Part shown: positions 48,113-58,499 of the stretch, piece by piece
Position numbering within the stretch: the first letter of the stretch is position 1
Layout of the letters: the number at the start of each line of letters is the position of its first letter
DNA from: Ctenosaura bakeri
Lineage: Eukaryota > Chordata > Lepidosauria > Squamata > Iguanidae
DNA length: 64,000 nucleotides
Reading direction: 5' to 3'
NCBI GenBank assembly: GCA_948474755.1
Contig: CAOLHI010000057.1
Location: 744,001 to 808,000 of the forward strand
Translations under genes and position numbers: made by a program
The notes under the pieces: model-generated
The model's database searches: none
Told to the model about the DNA's origin: nothing
Seen by the model: the letters and a program-made list of their open reading frames with translations, nothing else

Positions 48113-48795
48113 TGTTACCCTGATTTCTGGGGGTCCAGTGAGGGACACCTAAATGTGCTCCAATTATTTGGGGAATAGGAATTAGCAAGAGCACAAGCTA
48201 AGCGATGCAAGAGGCAGGGCAACCTAGCGAGATGTTGAATCCAATGTCTACGGGGTCAGGCCGAGTCAAGGAGCAAACAGAAGTAAATAATAATTGTTTT
48301 ATTTTATTTTGAAACAGTCACAACGTATGTATGCAAACACACTCACACAGACCTAATGAAAGAAAGGTAGGAGTTGGATAGAGGGTTTTAAGAGGGTTTT
48401 TTGCATGGGAAATACTACACCTGTACTAAAGCCTGGGTAGTCTGAAGAGAAGTCAGTAGAAGCGGAGATTCTCAGCACATGGAGCTGAGGGGAAGGCTCG
48501 TTGAACGAAGCGACAGCAAGGCAGGACAGGAGCCAGGAAAGATCTGAAGACGCTCAAAATCAGGGTGTCTTATAGGGGAAAATGTGCCCATAGGCTAGTC
48601 CATTCCCTGGGAAAACAATGAGTTTCAGGCTGGAGACAAAGCCTCCAAAAGGTCAGTATTTTGCATGATTGAGTTATGACAGCGTTGTCAATAGAGTAGC
48701 CAGTATGCAAATGTGGAATGCTTGACAGTTGAGTATTAGGCTTGTCAAGCTGCCTGCTCAGGGCAGGGAGTCTTTTGTAAACAGCGTGCCTACAT
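48113..48795 (-). mobile_element. LTR, minus strand, relative of the 43352 LTR
   Basis: On the minus strand the block ends 'gacccccagaaatcagggta' then ACA at 48113, matching the end of the LTR at 43352, as do 'cctgaccccgtagacattgg' and 'ctaggttgccctgcctcttg'. It has AATAAAATAAAAC about 48300 and a TATA-like 'cctataagacacc' about 48570. The 5' edge is uncertain: TGTAGGCACGC at about 48794 is one candidate. Another is TGTAACAAAAAC at 49258, next to ACTC, which equals the four bases before 48113, but that would enclose a microsatellite. It is a solo LTR or fragment. Confidence 0.65.
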
Positions 48796-49026
48796 AATGT
48801 GATCTTAAAAGGTACTTGCCTGGAGGTCTCCTAAAGCTGCAGTCTGGCTATTACTGGCCTGCCTGGATTTGTTTTGAATGGTTCAGCTATTTTCGGCCGT
48901 GCCTGTGTGCATACTTGTCCAGGGGCGTCGCAAGTATGTGGAGCAGAATGGGTAATGAAGGCCAAATTCTTGATATCAAATGGTATCTAATATACCACAA
49001 ATCTGAACTAGAAACTACAATAATAA

Positions 49027-49027
<1 letters not shown>

Positions 49028-49065
<38 letters not shown>

Positions 49066-49075
49066 ACACACACAA
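49028..49075. repeat. (CT)n then (AC)n microsatellite
   Basis: About 16 CT units, a TTTCTTTG break and a few AC units. The 182-codon frame across it (48816-49364) is read through this low-complexity tract and is not credible. Confidence 0.93.
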
Positions 49076-49079
49076 GCTT

Positions 49080-51225
49080 AGCCTCTTTCTCTCAGTGTGG
49101 CAAATGCAAACTGCAGTTACAAAGCACAAAATGTTGCCATGCAGTGCAAGAAGAGAAGACAGAAACACCTACAAAGCATCATTGATTCTTCCTGTCTACA
49201 TGTGTTTCTCCTCTTGGAAAAGATTTATTTTCTTTTGTTTTTGTTACAACTCCAAGGACTCTGAAGGCAGTGTGGACTATACATCAGAAATAACTTTCTC
49301 AGGCTTAGGTTCAGACGTGGGCAGAGAAGCACGCAGACCTGGAGTTAGGAACAAGCAAGGTTGACCAGGCATTGGGTTACACAACAGTAGGACCAATCTT
49401 CTTCTAGCAGTGGAAAGCTAGAAGTGATGGTTTTTATAGCCTCGACATCTGTAGGCCTGGCCAAAATCAGCTACAACACAAAGGGGGAGAACATCATCAC
49501 TCAGGTGTACTACCATTCTATCACAGCTAAATATCAATGATGTTAAGGCCATCATTTTATCACGGCTCATTATCATTGTTGTTAGGAGTTTTTATTCTCT
49601 CTTATTGGTAATTATGTATCGTATCTTCTTCCTTCAGGATTGGGACATCATTGTTGGGAACTATTGTTCTGAATTATGTTAGCCACAGGTTAACAGTGTA
49701 TACTAGGTAATTGTTAATAATAATATCCCACTACTGGAGTCTTTGTGCAGTTGCATTTACATGAGATGTCACATTATTCTACATTACTCATTGTAGCATG
49801 TTATTGATAATATGAATTTGAATTGGGTTGTGCCTTGTCATAGTATTAATTTAGTTTTGTGAGTTTGTATGTATAAAACTATTTTATAACATTATTCCTT
49901 ATTATATCAAACCATATGTTCCTTATGTATACATTTGCTTGAAGGTTAAGGTGTTGATCCATTATTTGAACCTGATCTATTTCAGTAGCAAAATCAACTA
50001 TGAGCATTTGGACAAAATTCAGAGCTTCATGCTGTTCAGGACCCTTCATATTGCTGAAGGGAGTACTCTTGAGGTGTTTGTCACCTAGTGACTGAATGTC
50101 ATGTTGCAAGCTACAGAGACATTTTAATTAATTTAAATTAATACATTTTTTAAAATCCTGAGATGAACAATCTCAGGGCCCCTTCCTGTTTAATTATCCT
50201 GCTTAATTTCCCAGAACTGAGTAGCATCTTCTCTAACTTCCTTTAACATCTGAAATCAGTAATAATAGAAGATATAAATGTCTGTCTTTGCCATCACTCC
50301 AGGACTGTGAAGCCCTAGTATCTGAAACCTGAGCAGATAATAATGTGTGATAATAATGCATGATGATGGTGATGATGACAATGATGACAATGGAGAATAT
50401 TTGATAATACACAGAGCTGATATTAACAATGCAAGAATTAGACAACATGCAACTGATTTTGTCACCCTACCAGAAAGTCATGTTTCTTGGCAAACAGATG
50501 ATTATTGGAACTGATCTGGAAACTATTGAGGCATCTAGCATTTAAAATATATAAAAGTTAGAAACAAGAACAATAATGTAGTTCTTCTTGCCAAGCACAA
50601 ACAAGAAGGATGATCAATTAAGCTTCAGAATGGTATTTAGAAATCATCCAATCATATTTCATTGTATTCCTGAGAGTAGTGGAAAAGCTTTATCTGCTGC
50701 AAAACAAATATGTTAAACATAAATGCTAGGCAGGACTTATTCAAGAGTATATTCTGTAGGTGTGGCACTACAGCTACAATGGTTATCTCCCTTGTCACTA
50801 CCTTTTGAGTGTTTCTTAAAGAAAATATTTGGAGAGAAGCCTCAAATATTTTTCATAGCCTATAGGGTCTAAATATCATCAGAGTTATGTGTGTGTGTCT
50901 GTTTGTCTGCCTGCATGCCTGTCTTCTTTTCCGATTCTGAACTGACTTGCTGAACCAAAGGAGGGCTTTTCTGGTCTTCAGACATCTGATGGATCTCTTC
51001 AATTCAAGAGAATAGCCACATTGTGAGGATCATACTCATGTTTATGGTAAAGTAGGCTGTAGTGCCAGTGTAGGGTATGTATTTTGCTCCAGGGGCTCAA
51101 TTGTCTTTAGAAAGCAGTGGGAACAATGCAGGCCAAAGTGTGTGTGGGGGGCACCAAGTATTCCTGGTTTGCTCTGCTGCCATACACTTTCATACACACT
51201 TGTTTATCTTCTTTCAAAGATGCAC
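49080..51225. other. Non-coding DNA, nothing recognised
   Basis: AT-rich sequence; an ATG/GATGAC-rich patch lies at 50350-50395. No transposon ends or coding exons recognised. Confidence 0.45.
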
Positions 51226-51230
51226 ACTCA

Positions 51231-51432
51231 GGGCCTTTCCTCCCTATACTGTTATAGTGCTATTCTTCCACTTTCAACATTCTGTTGGATTCTGGAGTTT
51301 GTAGTTTACTGAGGCCAAAGAGCTCTCTGGCTGAGAAATCTACATGCCCCTCCCTAAGCTCCAAACACCAGGATTTCATAGGATGTTGAAAGTGGAATAA
51401 TAGCACTTTAACAATATGGTGCTTAAAGGCCC
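51231..51432. mobile_element. Palindromic GGCC-ended MITE (copy E)
   Basis: It starts GGGCCTTTCCTCCC and ends TTAAAGGCCC, about 202 bp. Flanks are TCA and TTA, one mismatch in a 3-bp duplication. A CR1 tail in antisense follows immediately. Confidence 0.83.
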
Positions 51433-51435
51433 TTA

Positions 51436-51480
51436 GAGTCATAGAGCTGGAAAAAACTCCAAGGACCATTCAATCTAGGA
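51436..51480 (-). mobile_element. CR1 3' tail scrap, antisense
   Basis: The stretch 'agagtcatagagctggaaaa' is the complement of the CR1 3' end, as at 37228. The related C-terminal part may be the fragment at 52545-52830, separated by the solo LTR and other sequence. Confidence 0.6.
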
Positions 51481-51568
51481 GTGAGGAAAGAACAGCCTAC
51501 CAGTCTCATGCAGCTCTTTCCTCACCCAAAGATTGAATCACCTTTGGAGCTCTTTCCAGCAGTGTGCA

Positions 51569-52080
51569 TGTGTAAAAGAAGGTGAACAGGTGTGCATGAA
51601 TGTATATGGGGTTGAACATACCAGGAGTCCAGAAATACATGATGGTCTCTAGAGCTATTTTTATAGTTCTGTGACCCCCAGGTGTCAAGAAAAGGTTGAA
51701 CCAAACCTGTAGAAAATACTTTGTGTACTTTGTGATGTGGCTTGTTAAGTGCACCTGTGGAGAACCATGTGACTCTAGCCGAGTCATGCTGAGTCATGCT
51801 GATGAGCAACCAGGGGAGAAGGTTGCATCAAGTATGGGGAGAATGCAAAGGTTGGCAGGATTGCATCAGCTAGTGTGAGTATAAATGTAGCTGACAGCTA
51901 GCCAACATGTGCACACGGTGCCTGATGTGTCTGTCGGAGGCTCTGTCAGAAAGAGCAAGCAGAGGGATGCTGGAACACCTTCTGGAGATTCTTGTAAACA
52001 TGTACACATTGTAACTCAAGAATAAATTGGCTCCTTGATGGAAGAGAACAATTGGCGTGTGTGAGTTTTTCCTGGCTACA
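51569..52080 (+). mobile_element. Solo LTR with perfect 5-bp duplication
   Basis: This 512-bp block starts TGTGTAAAAGAAGG and ends TTCCTGGCTACA. GTGCA lies on both sides (51564-51568 and 52081-52085). It has a TATA-like 'gtgagtataaatgtagc' at about 51876 and AATAAATTGG at 52021, giving normal LTR order. No internal region is present. The 5-bp duplication separates it from the 4-bp class at 43352 and 19714; gypsy-type is possible. A short direct repeat 'gagtcatgctgagtcatgct' lies near 51781. Confidence 0.82.
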
Positions 52081-52379
52081 GTGCATTGCTGCTAAGTTAT
52101 TCTCTGCTGCTGGGCACGCTTCCAAAGCTGTGGGAGCAATCTCTGCTATATTTTTGGTGTGACACCAGGGATCAAAAATGCCCCCCCCCAAATGCCTCCA
52201 AACACTCCCTAGAGAGCATGGGGGTATCTCTGTTATGTTTTTTGGGGGGAAGGGACTGGGCCATTTTAAAACCAAGGGAGGCTTCTTCAAAAAATGGACA
52301 GTGAACAGGAAATTACCTCTGTTAATGTCTTTGTCTTTTTTTAAAGGCTTCTCCTCAGCCTGAAATGGTCCATGGGCTT

Positions 52380-52540
52380 ACAAAATAAAAATGCTACCAG
52401 ACCTTTTAAATGATGAATGGGGTTATTTGTCGACCAAATATGATTCTTTTGCAATGAGAGATGTAGTGGGGGCTGAACATGTCCAAGGTCTCCTGGGAGG
52501 CCACCGCAGCCCCATAGCCTCCAGCAGTTGCCCATCCTTG
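52380..52540. mobile_element. Possible hAT-derived fragment
   Basis: The right edge 'agttgcccatccttg' resembles the ends of the hAT MITE at 17117 and of many reptilian hAT elements. The left end is not found. Weak. Confidence 0.3.
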
Positions 52541-52544
52541 ATCT

Positions 52545-52830
52545 AGCCTACTCCTCTGACATTGGAGGAATCTACAGCTAAACTACCCCTGAGTGATGGG
52601 CATACAACCTCAGCTTAAACCCTTGACTGTGTGAAAGTCCAGCGCCTTCCAAGAATAGGCTCTTCTGTTGATGAAGAGCTCTCACCATTAGGAAGCTGTT
52701 CCTTATTTTTAGTTAGAATCTTCTTTCTTGTTTGAAAACACTGAATCACCTTGTGTCCTCTACATTAGGAAACTCTGGCACTAGACTCAGCCTGTGTCTT
52801 TTGGAGCCACTCCTTAAGGCACTTCACCCA
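52545..52830 (-). pseudogene. CR1 LINE C-terminal fragment, antisense
   Basis: The plus strand has 'ccttccaagaataggctctt', 'ttaggaagctgttccttatt' and 'gaatcaccttgtgtcctcta' in the order of the complement of the CR1 C-terminal region. It is strongly diverged. Confidence 0.6.
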
Positions 52831-52893
52831 TGGCCCACCATTTCCTGTTCACTTGCCCTGAATTTCCCAAGGTGCTGGCTGAGCTCTGACATT

Positions 52894-53094
52894 GACCATT
52901 TCCACACTACTCTGTTATAGTGCTATTATTCCATTTTCAATATCCTGTGAATTCTGGGGTTTGTAGTTTACTGAGGCCAAAATGCTCTCTGGCTGAGAAA
53001 TCCTAATACCCCTCCCTAAACTACAAATCCCAGGATTCCATAGAATGTTGAAAGTGGAATAATAGCACTGTAACCATGTAGTGCAGAAGTGGCC
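52894..53094. mobile_element. Palindromic GGCC-ended MITE (copy F)
   Basis: It starts GACCATTTCCACAC and ends TGCAGAAGTGGCC, about 201 bp, with the full set of internal arms. Flanks ATT and AGT differ, so the target duplication is not preserved. Confidence 0.83.
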
Positions 53095-53099
53095 AGTGT

Positions 53100-54030
53100 T
53101 TTGCCCAGTGCTCGCCATCTGCAAACTAATCCAAATTTAACAGTGCTATTTAAAAAAAAAAAAGTAAAAAAACTGACAACATAAATTAAGTATACATGTC
53201 AAAGATAATCAACCAGAAACCCAGTGACACAGCAGCTGTTGGATACAACAATAGCAGTAGATGAATAATCAAAAGCCTTAGTGTTTGAGGAATCTTTTAA
53301 TCTTCCACAGACAAATCACATTTGCAATATGTTTGAAGGTAAAAAAAAATGGCATAGTATGCTCAAGTCCTAACTGTAGTTGTCTCAATTATCTCAGACT
53401 TTGGTGTACCTCTCTTTGGATTTATTTGGGATAATTGAACTTGAAAAATGAAGTTCTGTTTCATTTATAACACCTGTAGGTAATGGTGTTAAAGTCTCTT
53501 TAAGAAGAGCAAGAGGTATATATTCGTGGCAAATAGTGCCGACTGAAATGAGATCAAATCCTTCATAACTCTCATGTTATGTTCACTAATGAGAAAGCAA
53601 CCATTTCAACTGAGCACAAAAAGAATGAATGATATGAGCTTTTCTTCCACACTATTTCTTTTGTGGAAGTCTTATCCCTTTTCTGTAAGAAAACTGATTC
53701 TTACGGTGATGTAGTGCAGATTCAGGAGGCAATCAAAGCTGTATTTTTGGGAATTTGATGTAGAGCTTTGATTTAAGCAACATGAAAATTAGCAGATTTG
53801 TGAAAATTGAATAGTATATGTCTTCCTTCATTTCTTCTGACTGAACTGTTAACCTTACTTGAATCAGGCAATTATTTTCCTTTTTGTTTGTTTGATTTAA
53901 AGATGTTGGAAAGGAGGAATAATAATTGTTTTCAAAGAGAGGAGTCCTGAGTCATTTGCTAATACTAAAGAGCTGAAAACTGAAGTCAATGGAAGTTTCA
54001 GAATTTCAGAACCAGTGCAATGAAGTGATT
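53100..54030. other. Non-coding DNA, nothing recognised
   Basis: AT-rich sequence with a poly-A stretch at 53151-53163. No gene or repeat family recognised. Confidence 0.45.
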
Positions 54031-54037
54031 ACACTAA

Positions 54038-54239
54038 GGCCATTTCTGCCCTACACTGTAGTAGTGCTATTATTCCACTTTCAACCTTCTGTGGTGTTCT
54101 GAGGTTTGTAGTTTGCTGAGAACAAAGCGCTCTCTGGCTGAGAATTCTAAAGGCCCTTCCCTAAACTGCAAACCCCAGGATTCCATAGGATGTTGAAAGT
54201 GGAATAATAGCACTATAACAGTGTAGTGCAGAAATGGCC
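54038..54239. mobile_element. Palindromic GGCC-ended MITE (copy G, best borders)
   Basis: It starts GGCCATTTCTGCC and ends GCAGAAATGGCC, with TAA on both sides (54035-54037 and 54240-54242). The 202-bp body is palindromic apart from a centre carrying 'gcgctctctggctgagaatt'. It is the clearest copy for defining termini. Confidence 0.9.
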
Positions 54240-54244
54240 TAAGA

Positions 54245-54530
54245 ATGGAAAGAATTATATTCAGATGCCTACTCCGTAACTTAAGACAATCCCTTTAGAT
54301 GGGTACACATCCCTCCAACATCCCAACTTGTACATTCAAAATGAGGCAGATTGTTAAGATATACAGAATAGGCATATCCCCTGTTGCATTGAATGACCGT
54401 ACCCTGATCTTGCCAAATATTCAGCAACAATGTGCAGTAGCTTTGTTTAGATACTGGTGTACACATGTAGAGTGCCTCGGTACAAAAGTGGAATTACTGT
54501 AGTTGTGATTTTCTGATAACCAACATGGGG
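54245..54530. other. Non-coding spacer
   Basis: Nothing recognised between copy G and the long GGCC-ended element. Confidence 0.4.
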
Positions 54531-54534
54531 GAGG

Positions 54535-55404
54535 GAATGCCCAAAAACGGAGCTTACCGGCTTTGTTTTCTGGCTGGTCGAGTCCATCGCCACGAGGAGC
54601 AGCACGAGTTCACTGCTCCACAGTCCTCCGGCATCCCAAATGGTGGCTTCCAGCCGGAGAAGCTCGCCAGCTGAAAGCGTGCCTGCAAATCTGCTCTGGA
54701 GCCGGGCAACGGAGCGGGACAGAGTTGCCGCTCTGTTCTTTTTAATAACCTCAAAAAAGAGGTGTGTTTTTTTTTTTTGTCAACAGCACGTATTGAATAT
54801 GCTAAGGTATGGAAAACACAGCAAATACCTACAATAGAACAATGGTGGGGAACCTTCATTGAAAATAAAAATGCTGACATAGTCTCTCAAAGATTGAAAG
54901 GGAAATCAGATGATGAAATTCAGAAAGAATGGCAAATTGTAGGTGATTGCTGGGTGACCTGTGATAGAAGTCTATAATTCATGGTAATATGTGGAAAAAT
55001 TTCATTGTGATGATTACGGCAGATATCATGAAGCAGGAATATGGTAATGGAAATGCTATGTACTAACGTGTAAAATGGCTGAAAAATGCAGTACAATGAT
55101 ATAACAATGTTAAGAGATTTTGGAAATGAAGTCTAGATCAGTTTGGAAGATTCAAGAAATAATTCATGTGAAATAGCAATAATACTATTGTTGTTTTAAT
55201 TGTGAAACTTTAATAAAATGATATTGAAAAAAAAAGAAAAAGAGGTTTTTTAAAAACCACGCTGTGCGACCAGTTCTGGTCGCGCAGAACCAGACTGAGG
55301 TGTGGATCTACAGAAAGTAGTCCACCCCAGTACACTCTACTGTGCAGAAGACCTCCGTTGGAGGTCGCTCTGCACCGTTTTAAATTCCCAGTGCGGAAAT
55401 TGCC
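54535..55404. mobile_element. Long GGCC-ended DNA transposon, split by L1
   Basis: The two outer parts (about 54535-54763 and 55237-55404) align with the element at 28644: 'catcccaaatggtggcttcc' on the left, and 'cagaaccagactgaggtgtg', the 'gaagacctccgttggaggtc' block and a GTGCGGAAATTGCC end on the right. The middle is an L1 3' end. The left terminus is too diverged to place exactly and no target duplication is visible. Confidence 0.7.
54764..55236 (+). mobile_element. L1 LINE 3' end, nested in a DNA transposon
   Basis: The plus strand encodes A-R-I-E-Y-A-K-V-W-K-T-Q-Q-I-P-T-I-E-Q-W followed by G-T-F-I-E-N-K-N-A-D and K-G-K-S-D-D-E-I-Q-K-E-W. This is the same ORF2 C-terminus as in the L1 at 45684, here without that copy's terminal frameshift. 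A 3' UTR ends in AATAAAATG and an A-run to 55236. AAAAAGAGGT occurs at 54754-54763 and 55237-55246, a 10-bp target duplication. The T-run just after the 5' junction (about 54767-54778) is odd for a truncated L1. Confidence 0.88.
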
Positions 55405-55485
55405 ATACTGTGCATCCATATTTGTACAGTTCCTGGATGATGGGCAGATGTGGGCTGGATTTCCCAGTTCACTCATATACTTTAA

Positions 55486-55778
55486 GACCCTTTCCATCTC
55501 CACCCTCCCAACTTGCCATAGGGATGGGAGAAGGACAGGACTGCAACAGTGCTTATGTACAATGTAGTCATAATCCTGTCCTGTCTCCAGGTGGCACAAT
55601 TGCACAGCAAATCATTGATGGGTTTTCCCCATCCTGTGCTGCTGCAGGAAGAGGTGTGGTTATCGCATTTCCTGGGACATGGAGGCAGCTGGTTCTTTGT
55701 TGCACTCCCCTCCCAGCAGAGCTGACACCAGAACCCACACTGGATGTCTCCGCAACCAGGAGAGGTGTGGAAAGGGCC
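55486..55778. mobile_element. GGCC-ended DNA transposon, 293-bp subtype
   Basis: It starts GACCCTTTCCATCTCC and ends GGTGTGGAAAGGGCC, inverted copies of each other, with TAA on both sides (55483-55485 and 55779-55781). The interior is unlike the palindromic MITEs and unlike the 450-500 bp elements. The 159-codon frame over it has no recognised motif and spans the element border. Confidence 0.75.
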
Positions 55779-55784
55779 TAAATT

Positions 55785-56065
55785 TGTGATTTGTCTGAAT
55801 TCTCCTCCTTTTTAGTACAATAGATTTATTTTATTTATTTCCAAATATTTATAGATTCAAACATTTCATATTGTCATACAACAGTAAAACATGAAAGGTT
55901 TACAATATTCTCTCTCTCACACACACTAAATACAAAGATTGATATGTATCTTTGATGTGTTCAGTGAAACAGATATTAGGCTGGACTAAATGAAGATGGC
56001 AACTTTTTTTCACAGAGCTGTTGTCATGGTACTACTAGGGAGAGTGAGATCCTACTTTTCCCTTG
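55785..56065. other. Non-coding DNA, nothing recognised
   Basis: AT-rich, with 'tttattttatttatt' near 55826. Confidence 0.4.
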
Positions 56066-56069
56066 TTGT

Positions 56070-56165
56070 TGTTAATTGCTATCATATGAGATTTGACTTA
56101 TGGTGCCCCCATGGATAAGAGATTTCCAAGACACCCTTTTCATCAAGGGGCCTGCTTAGATTTTG
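56070..56165 (-). mobile_element. RTE/Bov-B-type 3' end scrap, antisense
   Basis: The stretch 'ttgttgttaattgctatcat' followed by 'gatttgacttatggtgcccc' and 'agagatttccaagacacc' matches the complement of the Bov-B-type 3' terminus, as at 36215. Confidence 0.5.
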
Positions 56166-56169
56166 CATG

Positions 56170-58200
56170 CTCCTTGAATGAGATCGTTGTTAAAAAAGAA
56201 AAGAAAAAAAGGTTTGAGTGTGTTGGATCTAGACTTTTAAATAAGTTTGGCAAATAATAATGGAAATAAATGGAACATGTAAGCAATATTAATATAAGTC
56301 CTATTGATTTCAACAGATTAATCCTGGATCTAACTCAACCCGGTTTTTGTTTAAAAAAAAACACCTGTGTAGATATGATAGAGATCCATCTATAGAATAG
56401 TAATTCATCCAATATGAACTATTCCGAGTTTGCATCCCCTGCTACAGGTCATCTATCAGGCCAGGGAGAAATAATCCCAGCCAGGTAAAACGTTTTTGAA
56501 TAAATTAAAAAGTGGCAACTAATTTCCTGTCAGGTAGGCCTTACTTTAACTCTGGTAGCTGAAAAACTCAAGTAATTAGATTTTGTATTTCTTTTCTGGA
56601 ACATGTTGTCAAAAAGATGATAGCACCCCATCTATGTCTATGCGGTTGTGATAAATATAGTCCCTGATCTTTAGCACGTAGTAAAAGAGGTGTTATGGTT
56701 TTTGAAGCACAAAGAGAGAGATTGTGTGGGCTGTCAAGGCTGCAGCCTATTTTGTGGAGCTTCCCGCTGTATTGATTGACTATACACTCGCGCACACACA
56801 TATAAGCAACACTTGCACTCAGTGCAAGAGGAGTATTGCTTTGCCTCTCGTAATTTCATTTTTGCTTCAAGGACCTCACATGAGAAATTAACATCAGCTC
56901 AACGAGGCAAATAAAGAACATGAAGTGATGGATGGTCAGCTAAGAAGGGTGTACACTTTGTCATCTGACCTCCCTGAACTCCTTTCCCACTGTGAAGAAA
57001 TATAGAGTCAAATTAGTCCAAGCACAGGGATAAAATAGAAAAATATGTCCTCTCTTTTTGTATTTCTTTCTTTTTCTTTTTTGATATGAAAGAGAAGTTG
57101 ACTTTTCCAGAGATGTAGTTCACGAAAGATCAACAGTGACTGGGAACTACTTGAGATATTTGAAAAATAATCAGTGTTTAACTATGGGCCAACTGCTTAT
57201 TTTATGCAATATGTGTAATATGAATAACTTATCAACTTTTTGTCCACTTTGGAAGGTTTTTAAGATTCCCTAGAATAGTAGAAAAAGACACCAATACACT
57301 TCTTGCCCACAAACTTACTTTGTGGAAGATAATCGATGCAGAAATGGATGATGTTCATAGTCATCACTGTGATTATAATTCTTTTTCTCCTGGGACTGTA
57401 ATTCCCAGGATTCCTAGCAGAAAACAGACATTCTATGAATTATTTCTACTCACAAGAAGGAGATTTTCTGGCCCCATGTCTAGTGGCATAAGTAGTGCTG
57501 CTGGCCACTAGAACCATTCCCCTCCTCTATTCCCTTTTGTTGTGCTTTGTAGCATGGAACTGTGACATTGATAACATTGAAGAAGAATCTAGGGTTCTTG
57601 TACTTGCATGAACCCATTCATGGTTTGGGATATTGAATGAGTTGCCAGCTTGCAAGTCTGAATGGAAGTAGTAAGTGCAGGGATAGGAAAAATATTTAGG
57701 TAGGGCTCTTTCTTGCTACATCCAACCTCCCAAATTGAGTTGTATGAGAGATCAGCGAGTATCTTTCCCACAAAACCAGATTGTTTGAGATTCCTGGGAA
57801 ACTACCCCCTCCCCACCACCACCACACCATTTGGTAAGGCCAGGCTATATTACTGAGAGTACACTTTAAAACAACATTTTTTTCCTTCTTCCTAACTGGT
57901 CACGAAAGGTACTACTGTTTTTCCCCCTATGCATTCCTGTCTGAGGAAATAATCAGCTAAGGCTGCTGAAAGTGAAGGACAAGATGACTCCCCCTGCCCA
58001 TCCACAAAGAAATAAACTGAACTGGCACTTGAATTCCATTACAACACTTCCGACTGTTTTCTACCACATCTATAAGAGCAGGTTAATTGGGGTGGTGGTG
58101 CCAGTAAGGTTGTGTGGCAATCTCAGCTCTATCCTCCAACAGAGGGGAAAAGCCATTCAGTTCATGAGATTCTGCCATGAGACTGCCAATGTTTCCTACT
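56170..58200. other. Non-coding DNA, nothing firmly recognised
   Basis: A fragment 'gggactgtaattcccaggat' at 57393-57412 looks like the core of a palindromic MITE. Otherwise no element or exon is recognised in about 2 kb. Confidence 0.4.
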
Positions 58201-58205
58201 GGTCC

Positions 58206-58250
58206 AAAACAAACAAACAAACAAACAAACAAACAAACAAACAAACAAAC
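58206..58250. repeat. (AAAC)n microsatellite
   Basis: About eleven perfect AAAC units. A second array of the same unit is at 60779-60813. Confidence 0.96.
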
Positions 58251-58499
58251 TCCAAACTGCCAACTGAGATGGGTATAGCAGAGGTGGCCCAGCCATCATC
58301 TATGTGCTCTTGTTTTCAGAGGTCAGGTGGGTAGCTATCAGTGAGAGAGTTCCTGGATGCAGGAATAGGGGCTCCCATGGTTACCTTCGTTGAGATGGGG
58401 ACTGACTAGTTAAAATCAATTAAATTATCAATTAATTTGAAAAAATTCTAATGGGAAAGGCAATGTAAAATCAAATTTACTTTCAACTTTATCGGCTCA

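Noticed and set aside
48113..49262. Extending the minus-strand LTR to 49258 on the basis of an ACTC match
   Set aside because: A 4-bp match can occur by chance and the extension would include a CT/AC microsatellite and sequence without LTR features; only noted as an alternative.
48816..49364. 182-codon plus-strand frame
   Set aside because: It reads through a CT microsatellite, giving S-L repeats, and has no recognisable domain.
55302..55781. 159-codon plus-strand frame
   Set aside because: It runs from the tail of one DNA transposon across the border of the next (55486) and ends inside it; no protein features.
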